A stretch of 64,000 nt of DNA from the NCBI RefSeq assembly GCF_000350225.1, contig NW_005179023.1, forward strand, positions 89,694-153,693. The letters are read 5' to 3'. Every line of letters starts with the position of its first letter. Positions within the stretch are counted from its first letter, which is position 1. Source of the DNA: Chondrus crispus (taxonomy: Eukaryota; Rhodophyta; Florideophyceae; Gigartinales; Gigartinaceae). Shown here in pieces: positions 1 through 11,058 of this stretch. Under the pieces are notes generated by a model that was not told the origin of the DNA, made no database searches, and saw only the letters and a list, made by a program, of their open reading frames with translations. Position numbers and translations under genes: made by a program.

Positions 1-1500
1 ATATAAAAATATCTGGAATCCGAAGGGGTGCCCCTGGTACTGTTTGGTATCCCAAATTCTGGTTACCACCAAACCGGTGTTGAACACCGGTTCGGTCGCA
101 ACCAATACCGATGGCACCAACACAAGATAAGGGTGATAGGTAGAATTAGAGATAGAAAAGGATAGTGAAATAAAGGAAAAAGAAAGGGGACCCCCGAGCG
201 CAGAGGATAAAGTAATCTGTAGTATAAGGGAATGTCTTGTAAAAGACGGACTTCGACCAAGGCGATATCGGACTCTGGCAACTCGGGTTACCTTTACTGA
301 CTTGGTGGTAAGTGGGCTAGGGTATATATCGCCCCGCCGGAGCCACTACAGTAGCTCGCGGCGCTAGATCCTAAATCTAATTTAATGTCAGCCAAATTAT
401 TGCTAACTAATTGACTAAATTAAATTAAATTAAAACTGTGCAAATATTAACACGTGTCTCCCCTAATCCCGGACTGCAGTATCCGCATTCCAACTTAGTT
501 TCTTTTCACTTCAACCCCTTGTGCAACTCCTTATTGCACTACATCCAGGCTCCCTTATTTTTGGTACACCCTGTCCTCTTCCGTGAACTGGTTTTCGACT
601 CTATGGTTGTACCAAAACTTCTTGGGGCTTTAATTGGGGTGGGATGGCGCTGTGTACACCAAAACATCGCAATTAGTCTGGGTGGAGAATTAGTGTTGAT
701 ACATGTATTATCGTAGTCCTTACTAACTTCTGCGAGTTGTCCTTGCTCGTCGACAAAATTCCTGTAGACTACACTAGTCAGTACCCTACATATATTAGTC
801 TGGATGCGCCAAATCGAGAGCAAAATCCAACAGAGTGCCGCGCACCGGAATGCACTCCTGACGGTAGACACCACGATTATTATGCGAGAAGCGCAATGCG
901 CCGCATATTGTAACACCGCCATCCGCATCTGAAGCCACGCAGTACGTGTCTCCCGTATTTCCCGGCTGCCTGAGACCCCTATAAATAACTTAAACCCCAA
1001 CACATCAAAGTACTCCGCATTCATTCACCAAATCTTTTGGTGAAGCGCCTCGAAATGTGTTTGGCTTCACCCATCTTGCGCTCCCTGCGGCGTGCAGTGG
1101 AAAATGCGTCAACAAACACCACACGTCTCCCTTCCTCCCTATTAGAACCGCATCGCATCAGTATGACGCTGAATGCCTCCACTACAACCCACTTGGACGA
1201 GACATCACGTTCTCGTTCCCCACCCCTTAGCTCAACAACACGCAGAAGCGGGTGCTTCAGCATGTGCTTACCCATGCACAGCTGAAGCGCCCAGCGTGTC
1301 AAGATCGTGACATGGATGGTGTAATCGTCTCGTACAGACGGTGACAAACACATGGCCTCCCGAGCTGTCCGCAATTTGCCAAACTATTACATGGGTCAGG
1401 GAAAGCAGACAATGGCCAAGGGAGTAGAATGTGAAAGTAGGGAGAGCCAGGTAGCGTACCAAATAGTACTGATAACCGCGCTAAACCCCCTTTGATTACG
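1..1500. other. No recognisable gene; repeat-derived sequence
   Basis: Open frames on both strands are short, overlap each other and show no domain I recognise. There is a 21-bp perfect palindrome with a single central base at 72-92. Short direct and inverted A/T-rich runs lie around 375-435. One segment (541-586) matches sequence near 38.05 kb and is listed separately. The stretch looks like broken transposon sequence, but I cannot assign a family. Confidence 0.5.
541..586 (-). repeat. Dispersed repeat shared with about 38048-38100
   Basis: The reverse complement of this segment matches the plus strand near 38048-38100 closely over about 45 bp, including the core GTACCAAAAATRAGGGAGCC. The partner lies just inside the start of an LTR-like insertion at 38.02 kb, so this copy is probably a fragment of the same repeat family in opposite orientation. 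Confidence 0.6.
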
Positions 1501-3329
1501 TGCGTATCAAGGCAGCGGCATGAAGCGAGTATACATCAAGGCTTTTGCCAGTCAAGAAAGGAAACAAGCGGTTTGTGGAATTGGCCTGCATGAAGACCAA
1601 GTCCGGCCTGAAGTTCAGCGCAAAACGTCTGCGTCACCTGGCAATTCACTTGGTCTGGGAATCTCGTAATGCGGTGTACCATGTCAATCTAAAAGATTTA
1701 AATTCGACCAAAGTAATTATTGAATTTATCCCCGCTGGATACAGGCATTCAAGAACCGTTTCCAAATTTGCAGTTGGGCCCAAGCTGAGAAGCTCATGGT
1801 TTGTACCGCCAAACAGGCACATATTCGGAGGGAGATGGCATACCACCTTGGGACGTTAGCTCGTGCATTTCGCTCGGGAGCAACGGACAAAAATAACGTG
1901 TGCTATGCGGACGAAACACACTGTCTGATTGGTTTAGATAATCACAGGACAATGGGAACTGTGGGGAAACTGACGTGAAGTACTCGGATGTTGTGTCGGG
2001 GTCCGAGGGTATGGATATGATGGTCAGGATCTCTGGGGAAGGGACGCAGTGATTGAAGCGCCATTTATTGTTTTTCGGAATATGAAAAGAAGTTATCCGG
2101 TACAGTAGGTCCCGAACAATGTGCCTGGAGCGTCATTTCGCTCAGGCCCGAAAGGTTGGATGGACAAGACCGTTTTCGCATAATATACGGCAGAGAAGAA
2201 GGTCATCAAATCGTTGCCGCATGTGCGGAGACATATTACGTTTGTCGATAATTGTGGGGGTCATGGAATTTCGCAGGATTTGGAGCGAGCCTTGCAAGCG
2301 TGTGACACCGAGCTACGCCTTTTCCGCCTAACGCCACAGTCTTGATTAAACCAGCCAATTCTTTCGTCATCCAGAAAATAAAAGACGCATCCCGTGGACG
2401 ATGGGATATGTACAAGATAGACGTCACTCTCCGAAATGGGTTCGCGGCGGCTTCTGGGAAATTTCCCAACGCGGGAAACCCTTTTTATTTGTCTTTGGCC
2501 ACAGCCGTTGTGAGGGATGTAAATGCGTGATGCGGGCGGACTGAAGTACGCTCGAAAGGCTATGATCTGCACTGGGCTTTCTTGCAATATCAACGGGCAA
2601 TAGCCCATTTATTTCCAAATTTGCAAGGGATAGTGCTTAAGTAAAGGAATCATTTCGATGACGCTCCCGTTGTTGATTGTGATGATGAGTAAAAATGTGT
2701 TGATACGTCAACATGGACGGGTTATGGTTGGGCAATAGCGTGTTGTGAAAATAGTGTAGTCTCCACTAATATAATCACTGACAATTAGTCTGGTCTGCTA
2801 CTCTCTGTTATGTTGGCATGCATATAGTGTGGATACTGTATTGGTACATCTGCATTGTTCGTGTGAGGATGAAAACATATCTTAGACTTTTTGTAGTGAA
2901 GCCCTGACTAATTGCGATGTCGGGGTGTAGTAGTCGACTTCGGAATAATATTCAGTTAAAATAGAATAATAAATAGGGCGCTGCAGGATAGTATATCCAT
3001 GTATTACCTGGAAAAGCCCCAACATGTAGGGTATGATACCCGGTATAAGTAGTGATCTGACACTTGTACACGTGGGGATTTGGACATGGGTACACGTGAC
3101 GATTTGGAACACGTCTACCCTGGGAGGAGTCATTCTGGTACGGTGGTTTGGCCGTATGCAGATGCCCATGCGAAATGGGGGTGCGTGCCAGTGCACTACA
3201 CGCTGGTGCTGTAGACCCCACGGAATGCGTCAGACGTCTGTATTACTCCCGTGCTTATGTGAGTTGAATTAAGCGTAAACACACGAGACGTGTGTCTCTT
3301 CGGCACGTGAACAACGAAAGCTGTTTAAA
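1501..3329. other. No recognisable gene
   Basis: Open frames up to about 115 codons occur, for example 1545-1859 on the plus strand (basic, 104 codons), but none shows a conserved motif, and neighbouring frames on the other strand are of similar length. I see no RNA gene. The base composition resembles the transposon debris further right. Confidence 0.4.
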
Positions 3330-3415
3330 CGTGTTCGTTTACTATAAAGTAAACGAACACGAAATCCTGCATGCGCTGCTCCAATATATTGGAGCAGCGC
3401 ATGCAGGATTTCGTG
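3330..3415. repeat. Back-to-back perfect palindromes (two adjacent hairpins)
   Basis: The first palindrome has 14-bp arms at 3330-3343 and 3348-3361 around a 4-nt loop. The second is a perfect 58-bp palindrome (3358-3415) with no loop, centred at 3386/3387. The two overlap by four bases. Both are free of mismatches, so they formed recently relative to the eroded sequence around them. The arrangement is left arm, its inverse, inverse of right arm, right arm. Confidence 0.9.
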
Positions 3416-3605
3416 ACATAATTGTCTCACATACCCTTCCACGAGGGCTCATCTTGGGACGAGGCTAAATTTCGGGCAATCCTGCAAATTTCTTTCTTAT
3501 GCACACGGGTAGTACTTGTACTGTCAGCCCCGACGGCTGAGAGCGACACAGTGCAGGCCGACCCGCCCTACTGTAGTATTATGATTGGTTACTTTGTATA
3601 TTAAA

Positions 3606-4005
3606 TACGAGAGCGGGCCGGCGGCGATGGGGAGGGACAAGCGCGGACTTGTTCACGACCCTCCGTCAAGGTCCAATTTCCAGCTTATTCTACACGAGCG
3701 CTCCTTCTCATCCCGCTTCTGAACAGAACGAAGTGGGTGAAGGATGCGCAAGCAAGCGAGCGAGCAAAGATCCGCCTCCTTCCGTCAGCGCTAGTACGTC
3801 ACCCAGTGCTGCTCCAGGGAGTCGACACGTAGATGGGCCCGCGCGTGCGCCCTCATCCGTCCCGCTCTATCCCGCTACCAGGGCCCGCTTCTCGGTTCCG
3901 TAACTGGTTGTCCTTCCCCCGCCTTCCCGCCCGTCAGGGTCTTTTCCGATCTGTGCATACACCCCTCTCCGTTGGGGTTGTTCATGCTACAGTTTACTGA
4001 AATAC
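3606..4005. other. No recognisable gene; LTR-like fragment
   Basis: This C-rich stretch carries one open frame (3649-3903) of low-complexity Ser/Pro/Ala composition with no domain. It lies beside a hairpin module that also occurs in LTR-like sequence at 14.3 and 19.2 kb, so it is probably part of a degraded LTR in reverse orientation. Confidence 0.35.
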
Positions 4006-4050
4006 GGCAGGTGCCAAGGTCTTAACCCCTCAGAGGCCTGACACCTGTCC
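4006..4050 (-). repeat. Conserved stem-loop module of an LTR-like family, copy 1
   Basis: Read on the minus strand, an 11-base arm ggacaggtgtc is followed by a loop containing ggggttaagacc and a nearly complementary arm. The same arms and loop core recur on the plus strand at 14309-14359 and 19244-19294. The flanks have diverged while the stem and loop core are kept. Confidence 0.65.
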
Positions 4051-4081
4051 TACTAGAGTGCCTGCTAGCTATTGGAGACGA

Positions 4082-4148
4082 ACTACTACTCAGTAGTAGT
4101 GTTAATGGTACAAATTTGCCAATTCAGGCTGAATTGGCAAATTTGTAC
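4082..4148. repeat. Two palindromes separated by 7 nt
   Basis: A perfect 19-bp palindrome (4082-4100, central base 4091) is followed after seven bases by a perfect 41-bp palindrome with 20-bp arms (4108-4127 and 4129-4148) and one central base (4128). It has the same double-hairpin layout as 3330-3415, with a short spacer. Confidence 0.9.
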
Positions 4149-4160
4149 AATTAACTACTA

Positions 4161-5814
4161 ATTACTAATTATCGACACGCTGGATTCTCACCCTTGTGGC
4201 CGGCGGGGTGCTACTGTACTCCGCACCCGGCGCCACTTGTAAATAGGGCACCTAACGGCAATTCTCGCTTAAAGCCGTGCTTACTGCAGGACGGGGCGGC
4301 GGCGGAGGCGCCGTCGCCAGTGCGCAGACATACTGTAGATAGGCTGCCAGTACGTGTGATATTTCCAAATCAACGGCTTTCCGAATCGCTAGTTGCCTCA
4401 AACACGATTGCAAGGCGCAATTTTCTTGTCCTTAGAACCCGGTAAAACCACGCTTTCAAAGACACACTTTGTCGGACGCCGACGGAGCGGCAGAACTAAG
4501 CAAAAAATTATAGAAGCCGCCGAAAACGGAGTTGCCGTGAACATTGGTGGGATAAAGTTTTTCATGCAGCAAATATATAGCGATGGACGTAGAGATTTCC
4601 AGCAAGGACCACAGTCAAGTGCAGCTATACGACCTTACACATCGAAAACGACATGAAAGGTCGTGGCACTGAAAATAGAGATGCAGCATAGCTGCAGGCA
4701 GAAAACGGCGAATACGAGAAATGTGGTGCTGATCGCATCCAGGAAACTGCGAAGAATCATCCTGGTATATTTGAAATCCCGGTGCACATTTAGAACCAAG
4801 GTGAGACGCATGTGGACAGGGAATTTGGAGAACTCAGGATATGTTTTTAGTAAACCACTCCCACTATGACAAATTCACCGCAGTACGAAAGGTTTCTGGA
4901 AAACGTATGACAGCGGTTAAAGGTGCAGCCGGTTTTCGACATCTGGCGCCGTTGTTCGTCATAGCGGCAGGCGTCAATGTAATAGAATTTTGGATTAAGC
5001 AGTTAGACAAGAAAGCAATTGTCAATGATGCGACAGGACCGCATTGGAAAACAATTGCATAGTTGTGCCACGCGATAATGTAATAAGTTGTACGGAAAAT
5101 GGTTGTGCCGACCAGTTGACGTTACCTTTCATATTTTATCATGTCAATACGTCCACTCGCAGACTTTTACCAAGAGAACAGCCGATTGTTTCTTTTGATA
5201 GACAGGCACTCATTTGGCATGGAATTGAGTGGGTACGCACAGAAACAAAAGCTGGACAATATTCTGGGACTTTTTCTGGTGCATACCACGTATTTCCTGC
5301 AGACCTGTGATTCTGACATTAACAAAACGTTCGAAACGGACATGGGCAGAACAAGGGACGAGCTGTTAAAGCTTCCAACACAAATTTGCACTCTGTTGCC
5401 TTGTAACTAAAGATAGCGGTTGCTGCACGCCACCGCATCAGTAGTGAAGATGTTCAAGGTTCATTACACAAAACTAGCGTCGGCCCAATGGACTATCGCT
5501 TTTGGGAAACGTTTGTGCCGAACGGCGACGGATTAGAAACTTGGGTGCCGAAAAAGATTAGCATACTGAAACCAATAGGTCTATCACATGCTACCAGAAC
5601 AACTAAGAGGCATGCTCATTTCAAAACTAATCGGGATCTGGGTAACATTTTGGAATTTGGAGAGAGCCGTGAAGTACTTTGGGTGAGATAAAGGCGGTTC
5701 TGAGCGATCGGTGTGCTACTTTTGATGTACCGAAAACTTCGCGTCCACCATCGATTTCCGTAACGCTTCGTCTCACAGAAATTTTCTTCGCTTGTGGCGC
5801 TCCTGCTGAAAGGC
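4161..5814. other. No confident gene; possible 5' part of the Harbinger relic
   Basis: Several plus-strand frames of 60-90 codons (4393-4656, 4841-5062, 5044-5310, 5488-5691) lie head to tail upstream of the recognisable transposase segment at 5.8 kb. None matches a motif I know. Their shared strand and order suggest a frame-broken upstream part of the same element, which is an inference. Confidence 0.3.
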
Positions 5815-6190
5815 TGACGGTGGCCATCGAACAACAATGAGACAGTAGTCTGCAATGGTCCTATTTTCATAGATATCTTGAACAGAGATTCGAAGATGAA
5901 TCTTCCAGAAGGCTATGTATTGAATGGCTATAGACGGCATTGGTTCCTCTTCATGCTGCCGAATGGCATTTATCTGGAATGGGGCATCTTTTTAAGCCGA
6001 ATTATGCTCCGTTAACCGATATGAACTCGCACTACGCCAAGATGCACGCGGGACACCGAAAGAACATAGAGTTCTGTTTTGAAGTGTTGCAGCGATTGGG
6101 GATTCTAGATACTTCGCCACGAGGTTCATGAGTAGAATGATGAGATGATTATCCTCATCACTGGAGTATGTGTGATACTTTAAAACAGGA
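5815..6190 (+). pseudogene. PIF/Harbinger (DDE_Tnp_4-type) transposase relic
   Basis: This is the C-terminal part of a PIF/Harbinger-like DDE transposase. In the frame from 5821 to the stop at 6013 the translation contains WPSNNNETVV and GPIFIDIL, then NGIYLEWGIF. These fit the family pattern of a catalytic-region SNND box, a PLF-type segment and the (D)GIYPxWxxF motif. A frameshift then moves the coding to the frame ending at 6131, which carries MHAGHRKNIEFCFEVLQ, the family's RKDVExxFGxLQ motif. A further shift gives a CVILxN-like end near 6170, with a stop codon where the family has His. No ATG precedes the segment in frame and the first catalytic Asp region is not recognisable, so this is a dead copy. 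I could not define terminal repeats or a target duplication. Confidence 0.8.
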
Positions 6191-7176
6191 TCGTGGCTAT
6201 GTGGCCGAAGGGAGAACTCCGCTGACATACAAGCGAGGAAGAAGAGGCTGTGGCTATCGTAGGGGAGTTGCTAGAAGACGATGGTACGGCTGCCGCTGTT
6301 GCTACTGAAGGAAACGTTCAAGAAACTGAGACACAGTTTGAGCCCCCAAGAAACTTAGATTCTATGGTAGAGAGAAGTGGGGCGATCATAAGTTAAGAGT
6401 GACACATCAAACTTCAAACAGCGCTTGCACGGAATGTATGGGTTAGAAGAGGTAGTGAATCGTTGTAAAACACTTGTAAGCTTTCTCTCGTACCTCCGAC
6501 ACGACCGCTCCGAAGAGCGGAGAGATGTTTCGGGATTTGCGAAATTCAAGATGCGCTGTCATACACTCCCAGGATTTCAAAAGTAGAAAATGGTGTTCTC
6601 GAACCTGCGATAAAATTTTAGTTTCTGAAGTGCAAAAGCGCATGAATATGAGCAGTTAACTTGTTTGCGTTTATCAACTTCGATCCAGTTCCAGACTTGG
6701 ATGCTCCCGTCGTTGACTCGTCCTCTCGAATCTGTTGTAAGTAAGAACTATGGGGAACATTAACTTAAAGAGAAGGAGCGCTAAGTAAGAATGAAGAAAC
6801 CATATTTTTAGATCGAGTGTCATCTACAAAATCGGTATCAATTACCGAAACTCCTTGCTCGATGGCTGTTATGTTCCGGACGGATCCCGTTTCGCCCGTT
6901 TCTTTGGTTTGAAATATTTCTTCTGCGTCCCGACGAAGAACCTCCAGAATCTAGATCTCTCTGAATCACCCTCAAGTGTGCTCTTGAAGATTTAGAGTTG
7001 AGGCGCAACGGATGAAACTTTTTGCTTATCTGAAGCTGCTGTGGCCAAGATCAACGCGATCTTATCCAAATTTCTTGCAACCTGGTGGGAACTATGATCC
7101 ACTTTCCTTTCTTATCTCTTTTTCTTGATTCCACGCAGATGATCCCAAGATGGGTTTGAAAATCTTCTATTCGCAC
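6191..7176. other. No recognisable gene
   Basis: Only short frames on both strands are present. The plus strand near 6380-6560 may continue the Harbinger tail, but nothing is diagnostic. No LTR, RNA gene or hairpin was seen. Confidence 0.4.
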
Positions 7177-7785
7177 TGTAGTACCAATTCGTGTCACTCT
7201 AGTATCCTTTTTCGCACGACCCGTGTACACATGGATCTAGATAACTCAAGTACCCCGACGTACAGTACCAAACCCATTTACACAAGCGCTGCCCGCTTTC
7301 GACACGCACACACGTGGACCTAATACCGTGCCTGTACACGTGTGTACTATGACGCGGCCTCGTGAGCTCTAGCCGTTACATCTCAACGGCGATCTAGTAC
7401 AGTATATAGTGTCGTTGGCGCTTGCGCCGGGTGGGTTTGGGAACAAGCAACCAAGGACCAAGGATGCGACTCTCGTTCTTGGTTTTGCGCGGTACTAACG
7501 AACTTCTTCTCGTTCACGCTCTCTCGTTCTCCTCGCTCGCGACCTAGGACTCTCATGGCCACGTCGCGTGTTGCCTCCCCGCTCGTGCGCACGGTTCGCT
7601 GGCCGTGTGTTAGACCCGCTGGGTCGAGAGCACCGCGTTGTTCGCTTCTAGTTTCCGTGGTTCGCGAGCACACACAGGTTCTACAGTCGCCCGAAAGCCT
7701 CTATCACTTCCCCCTAGCTACCTAGTACACGACCCCACGGACGGCCCTTGTTTTAGCACGTGACCACGTTTCGCGTTCTACTACA
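7177..7785. mobile_element. LTR copy (family A), 609 bp, solo or orphaned
   Basis: This segment aligns end to end with the 649-bp solo LTR at 15571-16219: the first 31 bases align without gaps from the terminal TG, and both end in TTCTACTACA. It therefore spans a whole LTR with TG...CA ends. The flanking 5 bp (CGCAC and CCCCC) do not match, so this may be one LTR of an element whose other half is lost, or an old solo LTR. Near 7410 it has the simple junction gcgcttgcgcc, where the other copy carries 40 extra bases forming two palindromes. The 96-codon minus-strand frame inside it is an antisense frame of the LTR, not a gene. Confidence 0.8.
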
Positions 7786-9065
7786 CCCCCAACATGATTG
7801 CTTCCTTCTTCGATACGTTACATATGTTTCTTAGCATCCTGATCAGGGCGATATTCAGCCGCAGTAAAACCAACATGCCGAAGAATCTTCATCGAAAATT
7901 TAGAGATTTTTCAGAGATAAAAGATCACATACATAAACGTGATTGGTACTGGCTCTCGAAGTACACCCTTCTCTTTTGCATTTGGTTTGGTTGGTTTCGA
8001 AGTAAAGAGTAATGATGTTTCGTTTTATATACTGTTGGTATTCGCCGCATTGTACTTTGGAAGAGCGCTATAGCTTATTAGTCGCGGGATATTTTCGTGT
8101 GGTACGATTGAGTGTGCGGCAGCGGGTATAGACACTTCCTGATGTGCCGATGCAATTGGTGACACTTTGAATCTCAGAGCGATTCAAAACTTCGATTCGG
8201 AAGTCCTCCGCCTTCTTGTTCGTGGTACTATCAGAGACAGAGACCATGCCCTTGCGAGTGCGATGTCTTCTGTTGCGTTGTAATTAGGACGATTCGACCC
8301 CATCGCTAGAAAACGAAAGGTTCGATGTTGCGGGGCATGGCAGTTGTTTGAGAAGTTTGAAGGTCTCGATGTAGCCTTGGCATTTGGGCGGTGGAGATCG
8401 GTGAGTTTGTTCCGTTCAATATTTGGCGGGAGGAACTGGGCAACAGCTTGGACAAGGTATCATGAGGTGCAATGTGTTTGGTTCCGCATAATTTGGGTTT
8501 GAGAAATACGACCGACTCTACTCACCACTTTACTCAATATGCCAAATATGGCCTCGAATTTTCCTATGATAGACTTGCACAAAATTCCAAATTGACCAGA
8601 ATTTGAATTTAGTCGCCGTGATAGAGGTGCTCTTAGTAGGGTCTATGCAAGTGTGTTTGTCCTGCCTATAGAGTGGTGGCGAAATATGTAGCACATGTTG
8701 AGGTTTTACTATCCAGCTTGAGAAAATTCGTTATACTTCAAAATGACCACAGCAATGTTGACAAAACGGACGCCGAAAACGTCCTCGCTGTCTGTTTTAC
8801 AAAAACCTTAAAAACATTCTGATTTATGATATCAAACGTACATAACCCTCGGCAAAAAGGTAAAACACTTCCTAACAAACCGCAACAACCCTGGAACTGT
8901 TGGCACAACTCCCGTTAAATTCTACAGACGTGATTGAAATAAACCACCGGCCTGCGCTGAGGTTACCAATCTGGCGGCCGTGTACGATGTACACATGGGC
9001 GTGTTGCCCACGTATAGGGAGCGCGCGCTCGTGCCAGTCGGTCGTCACATTGCGTACGTGTGCAG
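7786..9065. other. No recognisable gene
   Basis: The only frame of note is 7794-8012 (72 codons, hydrophobic and aromatic, no motif), directly after the LTR. The stretch from 8.0 to 9.06 kb has no frame over 60 codons on either strand, and I saw no structured repeats there. Confidence 0.45.
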
Positions 9066-9204
9066 TGTGATGACTCGGGATACCCCCCTTCCCCTTACTT
9101 TATTCCCGCCTTCCTATTCCGAACTCTAGTGGACCCGCGCCGTGGCGTTCGGTGGCGATGTCAGTCTTGTCTACCTGTACAGCTGGACAGGTTGCGTCAT
9201 GGCA
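9066..9204 (-). repeat. 3' LTR of the minus-strand copia element
   Basis: This copy aligns with 13959-14095 over its whole length with a moderate number of substitutions. On the minus strand it follows a purine-rich stretch (about 9205-9220), which is where a polypurine tract is expected. It has the same terminal TGTGATGAC and TCATGGCA ends as the partner apart from single changes. Confidence 0.85.
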
Positions 9205-9856
9205 GGAATTTTCTTCGCTGACGCTATGCGCCGGAAAATCTGTTTGTGATCGCCTTTTTGTGCGTCATGACACGCCTCCTGTTCCGGTGCATTGTTGGTG
9301 TGCGATGAAATTCGGTTCATCTTCAGCACTTTGGTGGAGATGGGTAGGATGTTTAGCGCTGTTTTGAGGGGGTGGGACATTTGGTTGCTCATGCGTTTCG
9401 TTAGTAGGTCAGCCAGCATGCTCTTGGATGGTACATGTGTGACCCTGATTGTTCCGTTCATGGTGTGTTCCCGTAGGACGCGGAAACGAAAATTTATAGA
9501 CCTGATACCGCAGGTTTATAAATTTTCGTTTCCGTGTTAATGCTACACTCTTGGCTACGGCGATTGCTGCTTTGTTGTCTGCAAATACCGGGGGTGTTCG
9601 GTAGTAGTTGTGCTTCCACCAATATTCTTCTCAACCACTGTGTTGTTTAGACTGCAGTCGTTGCCGCTATATATTCGGCTTCGCATGTGGTGAGGGCTTG
9701 TAGGGACTGCCTGCCTGACCTCCATGCGATCGGAGCGCCATTGTACAGGTGAACTGTTCCTGAAGTCGATTTGCGGTCATTGTCGTCGCCTGCAAAATCA
9801 GCATCTGTATATGTTTGGATTGGATGTTTGTCCTGTTTTCCCCCTTTTAGCATCAT
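9171..9856 (-). pseudogene. Copia RNase H relic
   Basis: The minus-strand frame at 9856-9647 reads YTDADFAGDDNDRKSTSG, then WRSGRQ and TTCEAEYIA. These are hallmarks of Ty1/copia RNase H: the DxDxAG box, the KSTSG box and the catalytic ExEY region. The frame at 9461-9171 supplies the end of the polyprotein with HVPSKSMLADLLTKRM, the family's NxADxLTK tail. The two parts are out of frame with each other, and a hairpin at 9481-9534 lies between them, so the domain is dead. Confidence 0.85.
9481..9534. repeat. Near-perfect hairpin inside copia RNase H
   Basis: The 24-bp arms (9481-9504 and 9511-9534) match with one mismatch around a 6-nt loop. The structure interrupts the RNase H coding sequence, which cannot be translated across it, so it arose after the element inserted. 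Confidence 0.9.
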
Positions 9857-9861
9857 GGTAG

Positions 9862-10990
9862 CTAAGTTGGCTGTTTTTGTTGTTTTGTATAGGATTCCGT
9901 CTTCTTATGTTGCTTTAAGGTACCGCAATGTGTTTTTAGGAGTAGCAAGTGTCTTTTGGTTGGGTCATGCATGGCCCCGAATAGCTTGTTGACGTAGGAG
10001 TTAATGTCGGGGCAAGTGCAATATGTTATGTAGCGCAGTTCACCCACAATGTTTTAAACATGTCTGCAAGGTGTGGGACTTGTTTGTCGTCTAAGGTTGC
10101 TGAGTGGTATTTAGATCCACTGGACTGAGGTGTATCCCTTTCATTCGCTTTATTTATGCGCGCATGATCCAGTGCAGATTCGATATAGCTAGGTTGGCTG
10201 ATGTATACAGAGCCGTCTTTGCTGTGGGTGATCTTCCAACCTAAATACAGTGTCGGTTACCCTAGTCGTTTGATTGTGTACTTACGTTTCAGTGTGTTCT
10301 GCAGTTCAGTGATGAGGTCTTGATGTGCGGGGACAATGAGAAAGTCATCCGTGCTTAGTCCGATGAGTATGTATCGCTGTTTTTTGCATTTTGTGGAGGA
10401 AGCATGGGTCCTGCAGGCTCTGTGTGTACTTGTGCTGTTTTAGAAGCGTCTGAACACCTTCGTAAGTAATAGTATCCCCTGAGGGGCTACCGTATAGGTT
10501 TATGTGTAGTTTTCTGCCTTTGCTTCTATGCTCGTATGATACGTCAAATCTAGGATGTTGCTTAACGTACACGTCGGCCTCATATTTGTATGTTTCGTGT
10601 ACAAAGGCCGATTTTATTTCAAAGTGTTCGGCAATGAGTCCATAGGTGGCTTTGATTGCTAATAGCATACGTATCGTCGTTTTGTCTGCCATAGGGGCGG
10701 CCGTGTGGTCTGGATTATAATGTTCATGAGGGGGTATGAGGTGGATCCTCATAGAGCATCGTGCTTTTCTTTCGATTATATCCCCTTCTGCTATCCGTTT
10801 GTACTTGTATCCCATTGTCAGTGGGAATTGCCTAGCTCCCCTCGGCAGGTCTACATATCGTACTTACTGGATCGCTTTGGCCTCATCTAGCTTGTCTAGT
10901 TCGGCGTTGTGTGCCTTAATCCATTTTTCAGTGTCCGGGTATCGTTGCGCCTCTTTGCGCGATGCCGGGGAGCAGTTCGTTCTGATATTC
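9862..10990 (-). pseudogene. Copia reverse transcriptase (RVT_2) relic
   Basis: Read on the minus strand from about 10990, the pieces fit RVT_2. EKWIKAHNAELDKL opens the domain. Next come KRIAEGDIIERKAR and TTIRMLLAIKATYG. HFEIKSAFVHE marks the first catalytic Asp region, here with E. LSTDDFLIV around 10350 is the YxDD box with Thr-Asp-Asp. MGELRYITYCTCPDINSYVNKL at 10047-9862 is the family's VGSLxYLxxxTRPDI segment. The pieces lie in different frames with stops between them. The order and spacing are normal for copia, so a full-length RT was once present. Confidence 0.85.
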
Positions 10991-11058
10991 CATGTGGATC
11001 TGGTGGTGGTAAGTAACATTTAAAAGTGCTCAAGTGTGTGCTGACAGGTTCCGTCTGT

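Noticed and set aside
1545-1859. 104-codon basic frame as a gene
   Set aside because: No motif, equally long frames on the other strand, and repeat-rich surroundings. Support is too weak to list as coding.
7383-7673. 96-codon minus-strand frame
   Set aside because: It lies wholly in an LTR and has a near-identical counterpart (15787-16107) in the other LTR copy. The conservation comes from the repeat, not from coding.
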